Source: an uncultured Collinsella sp.
GTDB taxonomy: Bacteria > Actinomycetota > Coriobacteriia > Coriobacteriales > Coriobacteriaceae
Direction of reading: 5' to 3'
Assembly (NCBI GenBank): GCA_900757595.1
Contig: CAAEOL010000056.1
Location: 1-42,249 of the forward strand
DNA length: 42,249 bases
The notes under the pieces: generated by a model
The model's input: only the letters and a program-made list of their open reading frames with translations
What the model was told of the DNA's origin: nothing
Database searches by the model: none
Shown here: positions 26,601 through 33,386 of the stretch, in pieces
Layout of the letters: every line of letters starts with the position of its first letter
Numbering within the stretch: position 1 is the stretch's first letter
Translations under genes and position numbers: made by a program

Positions 26601-27094
26601 TTGAGCGCGCCCGACTTCGTGGAATAGGAGCTGTCCTTATCCTTGGTGTCCTGAATGAAGACCTTGGCCTCGCTCGAAAGCGTTGTGGCGGACGCGGCGC
26701 CAACGGCGTTCTTCTGCTCCGAAGCAGCAGACGCCGCAGCAGAGTTCTCGGACACAGTCGCGTTGTCTGCGGCGGCGTCATCGCCATTCGCGGCACTCGC
26801 AGTTGCGCCCTGATCAGCGTCGGCGCCATCGGCAGCAGCGCTCGCCGCCGCACTGTTCGCGCCAGTATCGGCAGCAGCGCCCTCGTCGGCCGGCACGCCC
26901 TCGCCGCCCGTCGTAGCCTGGGTCACGGCCTCGGCAATGCCCTCGGCGCCCTCGGCCCAAAGTTGCGCCGGCGTGGTGCCAAAAGCCATGGCAAAAGCCA
27001 GGAACGCCACCAGACCGCGCTTGGCTACGCCACGGGCAATCGCTCCATACGGACGCCACGAGGCGCGCTGGCACTCGTCCTCAAACATATCCAT
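20615..27094 (-). CDS. Giant surface protein: Ig-like repeats, DUF4430, beta-propeller, InlB-type repeat
   Basis: A 2159-aa secreted protein. A signal peptide (RGLVAFLAFAMAFGTTPAQLWA) ends near residue 48, and an Ala/Asp-rich low-complexity stretch runs to about 150. About seven Ig-like repeats of roughly 100 aa span 165-910, each with a YTW/YQW...GxYLxxxV pattern. Two or three 'atrophied' bacterial Ig-like domains cover 960-1400. A DUF4430 domain spans about 1415-1533 (SYWSFFVNNGYASVG; YYLKNGDCVEFRYV). A beta-propeller-like region with PQQ-type repeats covers about 1590-1970, followed by one InlB/Flg_new repeat (REGYTFAGWYTDEAC) near 2010. A Lys/Asp/Thr-rich spacer and a terminal helix with FTKRR complete it. 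The start at 27094 follows AGGAG with a good gap; the longer frame to 27238 runs into the riboswitch. The preceding cobalamin riboswitch and the DUF4430 domain suggest surface capture of cobalamin or another corrinoid. Adhesion is the main alternative. Confidence 0.85.
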   Translation of the reverse strand: MDMFEDECQRASWRPYGAIARGVAKRGLVAFLAFAMAFGTTPAQLWAEGAEGIAEAVTQATTGGEGVPADEGAAADTGANSAAASAAADGADADQGATASAANGDDAAADNATVSENSAAASAASEQKNAVGAASATTLSSEAKVFIQDTKDKDSSYSTKSGALKAGETLWANMYDEVEDDWYGTSTESVANPGTWTYTWLAGTTRASSNVADYTEVVGHEQSLTVTAAMEGKYFICKVTVDGKDYYGPSVSSGSGINANNIPGPVLGAGQMELNNVKLSSDTPSIGDTLTATPYISYYQQAPADAKVTYTWSASTSQYSGFTKIEGETGATLVVGDDLEGKYIRVEANAGVNTVNKTTSSKVKQAGAVEISAVSIINTKDGTSVFAVGDTAKARAKEKGGAYGAFVDASKLNYQWQSSDTKSGTYTDIAGATGETLELTDALGGKYLKCKVSSKIGSSSMANNTGALVAATGSINVTSVTMSPTSGKVEVGSTITATAKAGSTDVTADSHVTWQWYKGTSNTASKCDTPIKGETGNTLTVTAALKGYYVVAKANGGYGEQKPYYAVGPVSVAGQVELYDVQFEGSPATNGVHVGDTLKTKVRKKDGSNYHYIDRTDNVTYQWQYANSSSSYDSAYTDIPGATEAAYTVDAAYAGKYLRVKVTSENTVSSTQKKSSYGGTQSVAPLGPVTLKGQYKLAGIELADKNVTLSVGSKITPSVQVPGSWSGSTKDVPEDAELTMAWYAKGEGDADWTELTDGIDTTDGSLTLTDALVGKKIKVTASALDNTVEWVSSDSVTAAGEYNLLRVTTTPQINSDSTHLVSGDSVKATAQAKRADGSATNGIDVTDQATVAWYAADDAKTPAADWTLLPDMSGAEATVSASAAGKYLKAVATSGSSTVELVSANKVIAAGSLEAAVQKLNDANKQIVVDYSAKGGNVNNALKAQLADLGFTDIDVKVSEGGVAFKAEDAKATVGISDAQDKTNGNVTFFFIDPNNYTGYNIDGLRNADVAFELSRDGKTEYYLPNKSVQVAWDEAKLQDLLDSAAESLQIGYAAGESADGVTQNVTLPYKAGSAKKFSVEWTSSDTERLFVSGYSWEDKTGKVSRASSDRDVTLTAKVTVTSGDIKLAGSHDFTVTVKGDPEKVAADKKALQAKVDAAFTYDNIKYSGTDAVANKDGLTADLQMPRTSTLNIDGKYYEVKYSASTDDITFNGYKGTVYQPLPGTEAAKTKITLTVTDKSNAEVTASKTLDFAIAPQDQGELDAELFHLSLAKSTFSQGILDGQDASNVTGNLHAPLKVYGQGYAVNWCYSSEEAAGHYGFVFSELPGGTENTYRLLKSSKPRVIAHENLILTQPEYNTKVTISGRLKSERFVRYAERYPDNSDYAVLAGLDVSATVNVKGTTGLDNPNEGKTIAVTAKVTGVSASDAGGNYTEQSVVPLTELTLPADEDTTAESVLEQLMTAAGCTNLEANAWGLTSATMPDGRVLSTTSAAPYSYWSFFVNNGYASVGAPSYYLKNGDCVEFRYVKGDGTQKPSTAPATNPGTEHPDVDTAWNGFANGGSGSATDALTPTTKTDTPSWALNLLTEEQQKAGASASASDPIVANGKVYLVTGASVWGGKTWNAVLNEVDPETGSVVRSLELGSSMDSTCRPVIAQGIIVIPLSGGYLQAVSAKTFETLWYSDAFTKQNLSSLTVDGDYVYINTLDYWSGNGNDVQNGTVRRINIHTGAIAGSASVADGGYYWSGGLMVNGYYVVGGDYGQVRVYSADLSKLVGSIKLSGGNIRSALTVHDGYIYAVTRDDGTLHKLTIGSDGSITEAAKVQFAAYSTSTPVFSGKYAFIGGTTVNNWKAKAKAKAKATAKGLLSIIDLSDMSVKQITKADGEELGFESKGTPLVSTRDGETYVYFTLNGAKGNWPNYTTGGGVYMYKLGDAEATEVFVPGSGYANYCMASVVCDQFGNLYYTNDSGHLFCVKSQAHRVKFDAQGGSSVNGQTPASGSTVSKPTDPTREGYTFAGWYTDEACTKAYDFSVAVTADMTLYAKWIKKAADNNGGSGGNGGSGSGNGTNGQQSGGAVSPGQKPVSTTTTTETKDDKDSKKDSDKSGKKDDKSDTGSSATIAAKKSAAAPAQESGFNPLAIVGVAAGVIGLAVIGVFVFTKRR
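21511..21550 (-). repeat. Hexanucleotide tandem repeat inside the propeller region
   Basis: About six and a half copies of CCTTRG (plus-strand reading) encode alternating Lys-Ala (KAKAKAKAKATAK) in a loop of the propeller-like part. Gain or loss of a unit would stay in frame and add or remove two residues. Confidence 0.8.
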
Positions 27095-27238
27095 TTGTCT
27101 CCTATTGTCTGAACTTGGGACATTGCCCAGCGGCTGCCCCACGTCATCGCGCATATCGCGCTTGAGTACCCCCATCGGGGTCCCCCTTCCCTCCAGAGCC
27201 CAACGCGTACCGGCGGCATGCGCCGCGGCCGCGTACAA

Positions 27239-27410
27239 GATGGGAGGCGATCCGACTTAACCTTACCGACCCGGGCGCGCCGTCCGATCTGCGACGCGAC
27301 CATCCCGGGCCAAGAGGAATTACGGTTACTGGTACAGCCGGGGACTTACACCCCGATTCTCCCAAACGCGCAGGAAAACCGCGCATTCGTGCGTCTCCGC
27401 ACCACCATCT
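27239..27410 (-). promoter_or_regulatory. Cobalamin riboswitch
   Basis: Read on the minus strand this leader has the ordered blocks of a B12 riboswitch. The 5' arm GATGGTGG comes first, then GTTTGGGAGAATCGGGGTG, TAAGTCCCCGGCTGTACCAG and TAACCGT. The B12-box-like AAGTCGGATCGCC is followed by a closing arm CTCCCATC that pairs with the 5' arm (P1). Downstream, CCGCGGC-GCAT-GCCGC can form a hairpin before the ribosome site at about 27100, a candidate expression platform. The aptamer lies about 145 nt ahead of the large surface-protein gene. Binding of cobalamin would be expected to turn the operon off. Class and exact ends need a covariance-model search. Confidence 0.85.
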
Positions 27411-27419
27411 AGGCCATCG

Positions 27420-27448
27420 ATTATTACTGTCGATATGGTAGCACGCAA
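27420..27448 (-). promoter_or_regulatory. Promoter of the riboswitch operon
   Basis: On the minus strand TTGCGT (27443-27448) and AATAAT (27420-27425) are 17 bp apart. Transcription would start near 27413, just before the riboswitch aptamer. The -35 is weak. Confidence 0.5.
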
Positions 27449-27559
27449 AAGGGGCCCGCACACAGGCGAAGCCCAAGGTAAAAGCTATGGTTTGCGATAG
27501 AAAAGGGCGGGGATGGAGTGCCGAGCAAAATAACCCGTTTCCCCGACCCCGGGAAATCG

Positions 27560-29323
27560 TTAATGCTTGCCGCCGTGACTGTTGCGCCAGATCTCGCGGC
27601 CCAGCATCAGCGCCAGCACCAACGCACTCACGTAGCCCATAAAGCCAATGACCGGGATACCAAACACAACCGGCTCGATGCGCGCGTAGTACACCACCGA
27701 CGAACCGATAAACAGACCGGCGACCACAATTGCCATCGACATGCGGTCGATAATTCCACCCAGCTGCCGCAGTGCCTTGTCGCTGCTCATGATCTGCGTG
27801 TTCACCTTAAGCTGGCCGCGCGTGAGCATGCGCGACGCCAAGCCCAGATACTCGGCCGCCTCGAGTGAGCCTTTTGCCGCGCGATAGCTGCTGGCGGCAA
27901 GATCGCGCCCCATTTCGCGGACGCGCGCATAGGTGCTCTTCTCGTTTTTGATGTGCGTCTGGATAATCTGGATCATGTTGACGTTGGGCATGTACTCGGT
28001 CAGCAGGCCCTCGAGCGTCACCATGCCGCGCGCGAACATCGTCACCACACTCGGCAGCTCAACGTCGTTTTTGCGCGCCAGATTGAGCAGCGAGGTCAAA
28101 AACTCGCCGATATCCAGGTCCTTAAGATCGAGCCCCGCAAAGTCGGCGACAATAAAGTCCAAGTCGGACAAAAAGGCCGAATGGTCGAGCTCGGCAGAAT
28201 CGCCGCGCGTCACGGCAAAGCGCATAAGCGAATCCTTGAGCTTGGGGACGTCACCCTCGGCCACGGCGAAAATCATGTCCTTGACGATACCGCGGTCGTG
28301 ACTCGACATGCGCCCGACCATGCCCAGGTCGATAAAGTAGACGATGCCGTCCTTGAGGATAATGTTTCCCGCATGCGGGTCCGCATGGAAAAAGCCGTCG
28401 TCGAGCACCTGCGTCGAGTAGTCCTCGACGATCGCGGCGCCGATCTTTTCCAGGTCATAGCCCTCGGCCACCAGGCGCTCGGGATCGGCAATCGAGATGC
28501 CGTCAATGTAGTCCATAACCACGACGTGTTCGGCGCAAAGGTCCAAGTAGGATTTGGGACACGACACGCCATGCACGCTCTTATGGAACTCATAGAAATC
28601 GTTGAGGTTTTTGGCCTCGGCCAAAAAGTTGGTTTCCTCGCGAAACGAGGTCCACAGTTCCTCGACCACGCCGTGCAGGTCAACAAACTGGTCGGTGTTG
28701 ACGAACTTGGAAACGATGCGCACCACCGAGCGAATGATGTCGATGTCCTGAGCCATCACCTGCTGCGCGCCGGGGCGCTGCACCTTAACGGCCACGTCCT
28801 CGCCGGTCACCAGGCGGGCGCGGTGCACCTGCGCGAGCGACGCGCTTCCGAGCGGGTTGGGGTCGATCGCGTCGAACATCTGCCCCAGGCGCTGGCCGTA
28901 TTCCTCTTCTAGACACCGGAGCACTACCTCATACGGCACCGGCTCTACGTCGGAGCGCAGGCGACGCAGCTCGTCGCAAAACCGCTGCGGCAAAATCTCG
29001 GAGCGGTTCGCCAGGATCTGCCCCATCTTGACGAACATGGGGCCGAGCTCTTCGAGCAGACGACGCAGGCGCACCGGCGTGAGGTTATCCCACACGCGAT
29101 ACTTTTTGATCAGGCGAACGATCTGACCGATGCGTTCGCGGCGGCCCGCCGGCGTGAGCTGATACTCCTCGTCCGGCGCCATCGCGTCGGGCTCCTCGGG
29201 GACCATATCGACAGCGCGCGGCTTCTTGCGAGCGCCCGAGACGGCGGCATCGACCTCGTCGACAACCGCCGCCTCGTCACCTAAGGGATCTAGATTGTTG
29301 TAATCGGTGGTGGAATCTGCCAT
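27560..29323 (-). CDS. UbiB/ABC1-family atypical kinase, membrane-bound
   Basis: A 587-aa protein of the UbiB/COQ8 family. The KxGQ motif is in FVKMGQILANRSEILP, the alanine-rich loop in PLGSASLAQVHRA, the nucleotide lysine in VAVKVQRP, the catalytic loop in HADPHAGNIIL and the metal-binding DLG in FIDLGMVG. Two hydrophobic helices close the protein (about residues 525-575). The N-terminal 60 residues are acidic and not conserved. Family members are ATPases or kinases tied to isoprenoid-quinone or lipid metabolism. No quinone genes lie nearby, so the role here is open. It starts 8 nt after the phasin-like gene and is surely co-transcribed with it. Confidence 0.92.
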   Translation of the reverse strand: MADSTTDYNNLDPLGDEAAVVDEVDAAVSGARKKPRAVDMVPEEPDAMAPDEEYQLTPAGRRERIGQIVRLIKKYRVWDNLTPVRLRRLLEELGPMFVKMGQILANRSEILPQRFCDELRRLRSDVEPVPYEVVLRCLEEEYGQRLGQMFDAIDPNPLGSASLAQVHRARLVTGEDVAVKVQRPGAQQVMAQDIDIIRSVVRIVSKFVNTDQFVDLHGVVEELWTSFREETNFLAEAKNLNDFYEFHKSVHGVSCPKSYLDLCAEHVVVMDYIDGISIADPERLVAEGYDLEKIGAAIVEDYSTQVLDDGFFHADPHAGNIILKDGIVYFIDLGMVGRMSSHDRGIVKDMIFAVAEGDVPKLKDSLMRFAVTRGDSAELDHSAFLSDLDFIVADFAGLDLKDLDIGEFLTSLLNLARKNDVELPSVVTMFARGMVTLEGLLTEYMPNVNMIQIIQTHIKNEKSTYARVREMGRDLAASSYRAAKGSLEAAEYLGLASRMLTRGQLKVNTQIMSSDKALRQLGGIIDRMSMAIVVAGLFIGSSVVYYARIEPVVFGIPVIGFMGYVSALVLALMLGREIWRNSHGGKH

Positions 29324-29331
29324 CTGCGCTA

Positions 29332-29748
29332 CTACTCGGCCTCTTCGGCGTCCTCTGCATCGTCGGGCTCAACAGACTCGACGGGCACCGAAGTCACGTT
29401 GTCCTCGACCGAATCGACGATGTCGCGCACATGGGCCAGGAAGGCCGTGCGCTCGGGGGCAGTCATAACACGGACGCGGGCCAGGATGAGCTCGTCGAGC
29501 ACACGCTGTGCCGCAGTCTCGCCCTGCATGCCCAGGCGCTCGGTCAGGTCGGAGATGGTGCCACCCGCCTGCTCGAACATATCGGACACGCTGCGGGCGA
29601 TATCGGGGGTGCCGGCGTCCTTGCGGACCTGCTCGCCCTTGGTACCGAGGTCGTCGAGAACCTTCTTGCCGCCCTCGACGGCAACGGCGGCGGCGCCGAA
29701 GCCCACGTTGATGGCACCGTTAACAAGCTGATCGAGTTTCATAACCAT
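29332..29748 (-). CDS. Phasin-like helical protein
   Basis: A 138-aa protein. A short amphipathic N-terminus (KLDQLVNGAINVGFGAAAVA) comes first, then helical sequence with the phasin-like pattern (EQAGGTISDLTERLGMQGE; RVLDELILARVRVMTAPER), and a very acidic tail (DDAEDAEEAE). Proteins of this sort (PHA-granule or phasin-like) often occur beside UbiB-family genes, as here. The start at 29748 is chosen because GGAG lies 6 nt upstream; the ATG at 29760 has none. A role as a regulator or membrane adaptor for the kinase is inferred from the operon only. Confidence 0.75.
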   Translation of the reverse strand: MVMKLDQLVNGAINVGFGAAAVAVEGGKKVLDDLGTKGEQVRKDAGTPDIARSVSDMFEQAGGTISDLTERLGMQGETAAQRVLDELILARVRVMTAPERTAFLAHVRDIVDSVEDNVTSVPVESVEPDDAEDAEEAE

Positions 29749-29839
29749 GGTTGGCTCCAATCATGAACAACTGCATTGGACTTCTTGTACCCAAGATTGA
29801 GTGAACGACACAAAATCGTTTTACCGCCAAGATAGAAAT

Positions 29840-29878
29840 CGAGCGGGCCAAAGCCTTTGACGGCGTTTGCCCCGCTCG
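29840..29878 (-). terminator. Terminator after pepD
   Basis: CGAGCGGG at 29840-29847 pairs with CCCGCTCG at 29871-29878. Inner pairing between CCAAAGCC and GGCGTTTG lengthens the hairpin. On the minus strand ATTTCTAT follows. It lies 19 nt after the stop of the dipeptidase gene. Confidence 0.65.
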
Positions 29879-29896
29879 TTCGCTGCAAGGTTGCCT

Positions 29897-31420
29897 TTAC
29901 CTTACGTTGTCGTTCATCGCGAAGGAGTTCTTCATGGCACAGCTCGTGGTGTAGAGCACCTTGCCCAACAGAGCATCGGTCTCCACCCGCACGCGCTCGG
30001 CAAACTCCTCGTTGGCGCGGGCGAGCTCGGCGGGCGCCTCGGCTTCGGGCAGCGCGGCCACGGCGGCATCGACGTCGTGAATCTGCTTGTGGCCCATGCC
30101 GCCGACCTTCTCCTGATAATCCTCGACCGCGCGACCGCACTCATGGAAGCGAACATCGGCCAAGGCACCAATCAGGCGGTTGGCCCAATAGAAATTCTCG
30201 GACGTCACGCGAGCCTGCGTGCCGGCATAGTACTCGGGCATGGTCTCGACATTGGCGTACAGCGGCACGAGCGCGTTAAACGAGTTGGAGCCAAAGGCCA
30301 TCCACTGCACGGCGCAGTAGGCCGGCTGCGCATAGGGACGCAGCTGCAGTACGGCGAGTTGGCTGTTGCGGTTGATGCCGATGGGACGATAGGCGCCGCG
30401 TGTGGCGGGCGTGCCCTTGCTGCCGTAGCAGTCGTACTCCGTGCCCTGGTAGTGGCTCGAAAGCACGTACTTAATGTCCTCGATGGTCACCTTGCGCTCG
30501 GGCACGCGGCTCCAGGGGATGTCATCGCTCTCGGGCGTGTAGTCGGCCTCGGGACCGTCCCACACATCGCTGGGGTTAAGGCAGCGCTGCATGTACCACG
30601 CGCGCGGCGTGTTGTAGACATGGTCGCTGTCGCTGTGCGAGCCAAAGGCCTCGCGCGGGTTGAAGACCGTCGCCGGACCGTCGCCCTCAACGCCCAGCGT
30701 CAAGTCCAGATGCCACTCGGCCATCCAAGCGCGCAGGTCGGCGGAGCACATGTGATCGGCCTGGGCGCCCTCGGCGTCATCCAGGTCAAAGCTATCGATA
30801 CCCAGCTGGTTGGGCATGGTCACATAGGCGTCGTCGGGCACGCGCTTGGCGATCCAGTGGTGGCCGCCGATGGTCTCGAGCCACCAGATCTCGTCCACGT
30901 CGCTAAAGGCGATGCCGTTGTTCTCGTAGGTGCCATAGCGCTCGAGCAGGTCACCCAGAATGCGTACGCCGTCGCGGGCGGATTTGGCATATGGCAGCAC
31001 CAGGGTCACCATGTCCTCCTCGCCCAGACCGCCGGGCTGCGCCGGAACATAGCCGTCCTCGTCCTCGTTGCCCTTGGCGGGCACGTAGTCGACGAGCGGG
31101 TCGGCGCCGCGAACGCGCTCGTTGGTGGTGAGCGTCTCGGTTGCAGACATGCCCACATTGAGCTCGTTGAAGCCGGCCTCGGCCCAGATGCCGTGGCCCG
31201 GAACAACATCGGGGACGCTCGTGTAGCGCATGGGATTGTCGGGCAGCTCAACGGTCAGGTGGCTCAGGACACTCGTGTAGACACGTGGCTGCTCGTCGGG
31301 ATGCACCACGCGCATGCGCTTGGGCTCAAACACCCCGTTGGACGAGTCCTCGTTGCGGGCAACCAACGTCGAACCGTCGTAGCTCGCGTTCTTACCAACC
31401 AAAATCGTTGTGCACGGCAT
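29897..31420 (-). CDS. C69-family dipeptidase
   Basis: A 507-aa Ntn-hydrolase of peptidase family C69 (PepD type), which cleaves dipeptides. The third residue is the conserved cysteine (MPCTTILVGKNASYDGSTL) that becomes the N-terminal nucleophile after processing of the two preceding residues. Other family stretches are ARNEDS, GMSATET, WWLETIGGHHW and AVQWMAFGSNSFNALVP. The start at 31420 places AAGGAGG 6 nt upstream; the ATG at 31426 touches the Shine-Dalgarno and would put two more residues in front of the cysteine. No signal peptide, so the enzyme is cytoplasmic. It is probably a single-gene unit. Confidence 0.92.
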   Translation of the reverse strand: MPCTTILVGKNASYDGSTLVARNEDSSNGVFEPKRMRVVHPDEQPRVYTSVLSHLTVELPDNPMRYTSVPDVVPGHGIWAEAGFNELNVGMSATETLTTNERVRGADPLVDYVPAKGNEDEDGYVPAQPGGLGEEDMVTLVLPYAKSARDGVRILGDLLERYGTYENNGIAFSDVDEIWWLETIGGHHWIAKRVPDDAYVTMPNQLGIDSFDLDDAEGAQADHMCSADLRAWMAEWHLDLTLGVEGDGPATVFNPREAFGSHSDSDHVYNTPRAWYMQRCLNPSDVWDGPEADYTPESDDIPWSRVPERKVTIEDIKYVLSSHYQGTEYDCYGSKGTPATRGAYRPIGINRNSQLAVLQLRPYAQPAYCAVQWMAFGSNSFNALVPLYANVETMPEYYAGTQARVTSENFYWANRLIGALADVRFHECGRAVEDYQEKVGGMGHKQIHDVDAAVAALPEAEAPAELARANEEFAERVRVETDALLGKVLYTTSCAMKNSFAMNDNVR

Positions 31421-31519
31421 GCGCATCCTCCTTGAGCGAAGAAATCAAACGATAACAGTGTATCGCTTCGGCGCAGAAAGGGCGAAACCACGGCGCTGGC
31501 AACCCCTGTGGTCAAAAAC

Positions 31520-32374
31520 CTATTTCGATGCGCGCTCGGCCGCCTCGATCACGTGTTTGGCGAGGATCGCCGTCGTCACAGCGCCCACGCCGCCCGGCAC
31601 GGGCGTGATGGCGTTAACAACCGGCTCCGCAGCATCAAAATCGACGTCCCCGACCAGCTTGCCAGCGGCCTCGTCCCAATTAATGCCAACATCGATGATC
31701 GTCTGGTCCTCGCGAATGGCATCCACGCCAATCGTGTGCGCGCGTCCAACGGCGGCAACCACAATGTCGGCAGCACGGCACTCGGCAGCAAGGTCGCGCG
31801 TATGCGTATGGCACGTCGTCACGGTCGCATTGCGCGCCGTAAGCATGGCGGCAACAGGACGCCCGATCACCAGCGAGCGCCCGACCACAGCAACCTTAGC
31901 TCCATCCAGCTCAACGCCGTAATGATCCAGCAAAGCAAGCACGGCTTCGGCTGTGCAGGGGGCAAAACCCTCGCCGCGCCCCGAAAGCGTGGTGAGCAGC
32001 GAAGCCGGCGTCATGGAGTCAACGTCTTTGGCAGGATCGAGTGCCGCGGCAACCGCGTCCTCGTCAAGGCCGGCGGGCAGCGGGCGGAACATCAGGCAGC
32101 CATGAACAGACGAATCGGTATTGATGTCCTCGATGGCCGCCAACAGCTCGTCCTGCGAAACATCGGCGGGAAGCAAAACGCGGCGAGCTTCAATGCCAAC
32201 CTTCTCGCAGCGCTTGAGCGCACCGCGCTCGTAGGATAGGTCGTCCTCGCGTTCACCCACACGCACGATAGCCGACGTCGGAACAACGCCCCGCTCGCGC
32301 AGGGCTGCGCAGCGAGCAGCAAGTTCCTCAGTCAACGCGCGGGCGACGGGAGCACCCTTCAGTAGCTCAGCCAT
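31520..32374 (-). CDS. folD: FolD-like methylenetetrahydrofolate dehydrogenase lacking cyclohydrolase residues
   Basis: A 284-aa FolD homolog with the dinucleotide-binding VVGRSLVIGRPVAAML, the conserved DPAKDVDSMTP and the C-terminal TPVPGGVGAVTTAIL. In bifunctional FolD a lysine four residues after a conserved tyrosine (Lys54 in E. coli, Lys56 in human) and a nearby glutamine (Gln98) serve the cyclohydrolase step. Here these positions read Ala52 (SYERGALKRCE) and Phe96 (LMFRPLP). The protein should therefore oxidise 5,10-methylene-THF but not hydrolyse the methenyl product. The next gene upstream, 2 nt away, is a cyclodeaminase-family protein that could do so. The start at 32374 follows AGAGGGG; the longer frame overlaps the upstream gene. 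Confidence 0.88.
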   Translation of the reverse strand: MAELLKGAPVARALTEELAARCAALRERGVVPTSAIVRVGEREDDLSYERGALKRCEKVGIEARRVLLPADVSQDELLAAIEDINTDSSVHGCLMFRPLPAGLDEDAVAAALDPAKDVDSMTPASLLTTLSGRGEGFAPCTAEAVLALLDHYGVELDGAKVAVVGRSLVIGRPVAAMLTARNATVTTCHTHTRDLAAECRAADIVVAAVGRAHTIGVDAIREDQTIIDVGINWDEAAGKLVGDVDFDAAEPVVNAITPVPGGVGAVTTAILAKHVIEAAERASK

Positions 32375-32376
32375 GG

Positions 32377-33009
32377 CTATCCCCTCTTCCTTGCGGCGTC
32401 GGCGGCGCGGCGCGCCAGCGCATCGGCGCGCGGCAACCACATGTCGAGCAACTCATCACACGCCGTCTCGAGCTCCTCAGCACGAGCGCGATCCTTCATA
32501 GACGTGGTGTTCGCAAAGAGCGTCAAGCTCGCGCCCTGCATAGCAGAACGGCAGAACACGGCGCCGCACGCCACATCGGACAGCAGCTGACGCGAACCCT
32601 TGTCGGCCATGTCCTCGAGCAGCGCCAGTGCACGCCCGCAGGCATCCATAATGCGGTACGGCGGCATAGCGGCCACATGCAGCGCATCCTGAATCGCGGT
32701 CGCTCGAGCCGGATCGTCACGCGGAATACCGTACGCCGCGGACACCTGCCCATAGGCACGAACGTCCTCGGCAACCAACTCGACAAGCTCCTGGGCCAGC
32801 TCATCAGCCTGGGCAAACGCGCGCGTCAGGTCATCCGCGCGATCGGCAAGCGTGGGGTTGGTCGCGCCGTAGCGCGCGACCATCCCGCACAGCGAGGCGC
32901 CCAGCGCACCCACAAAGGCGCTCGCGCTGCCGCCGCCGGGCACCGGCTCGCGCGCGGCAAGCGCCTCGGCAAACCCGCGGCAGGTCTTGTCCATCATCTC
33001 TTGGCTCAT
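32377..33009 (-). CDS. fchA: Methenyltetrahydrofolate cyclohydrolase, cyclodeaminase family
   Basis: A 210-aa member of the formiminotransferase-cyclodeaminase C-terminal family. Signatures are PVPGGGSASAFVGALGASL near the N-terminus, a helical core, and CGAVFCRSAMQGASLTLFANT. Stand-alone proteins of this family act as methenyl-THF cyclohydrolase (FchA) or formimino-THF cyclodeaminase. Its position 2 nt before a folD with a degraded cyclohydrolase site favours the first. No histidine-degradation genes are nearby, which weakens the second. The start is uncertain between 33009 and 33015; AAGGTG has the better gap to 33009. Confidence 0.85.
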   Translation of the reverse strand: MSQEMMDKTCRGFAEALAAREPVPGGGSASAFVGALGASLCGMVARYGATNPTLADRADDLTRAFAQADELAQELVELVAEDVRAYGQVSAAYGIPRDDPARATAIQDALHVAAMPPYRIMDACGRALALLEDMADKGSRQLLSDVACGAVFCRSAMQGASLTLFANTTSMKDRARAEELETACDELLDMWLPRADALARRAADAARKRG

Positions 33010-33015
33010 ACACAT

Positions 33016-33386
33016 GCACCTTCAAGTCATATACATCGGTCGAGCGGCAACCGCCGACCGACCGCATCGATCACATAATGGTGCTAAGTCTAGCCCATAA
33101 GCACATGGGCGTCAGCGCACCTGGCCATCGCGGATTTCTATGGCACACGATAGGCGGCAGCGACACAAACATGGGACACATGGCCCACGTTTCGAGACTC
33201 CCGGGCAGCGGCAACTGGGGCATACATATAGGTAAGGAGCCCTATGTTGGGGCAACGCTCGCCACGACACCGGACGACGAATGGAGGAATAACCGCACAG
33301 CAAACAAAGGCATCATGTGCATGCGTAACCGCCGCCCCAGCGATCCGCGGCACACGATGTCCCTGGCAGACAAGGAGGACGCCACC
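33016..33386. other. Intergenic region without a clear gene
   Basis: This 371-nt spacer between the divergent fchA and lipoprotein genes has no credible coding frame. It holds the promoters of both directions (not located with confidence), an 18-nt string repeated before the second lipoprotein gene, and the AAGGAGG ribosome site at 33372-33378 for the first lipoprotein. Confidence 0.5.
33171..33188 (+). repeat. 18-nt direct repeat, copy 1
   Basis: ATGGGACACATGGCCCAC occurs here and again at 34136-34153, each upstream of one of two paralogous lipoprotein genes (199 and 74 nt before the start codons). The core TGGG-N8-CCCA is an imperfect palindrome. It may be a shared operator or a remnant of the duplication. 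Confidence 0.6.

Noticed and set aside
20426..27112. Long plus-strand frames opposite the giant surface-protein gene
   Set aside because: Arg/Gly-rich or Ser-rich shadow sequences without motifs; the minus strand has domains, signal peptide and riboswitch.
27095..27238. Upstream extension of the giant gene to 27238
   Set aside because: The extra 48 codons lie in the riboswitch leader, show no signal-peptide logic, and AGGAG sits before the ATG at 27094.
27490..27559. Terminator after the UbiB-like gene
   Set aside because: TTTCCC/GGGAAA pairing exists but is short and lacks a T-run.
29867..31435. 522-aa plus-strand frame
   Set aside because: It is the exact antisense of the C69 dipeptidase, whose catalytic cysteine and motifs are clear.
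31445..31519. Terminator between pepD and folD
   Set aside because: Only a 5-6 bp CCAC/GTGG pairing with a large loop; too weak to call.
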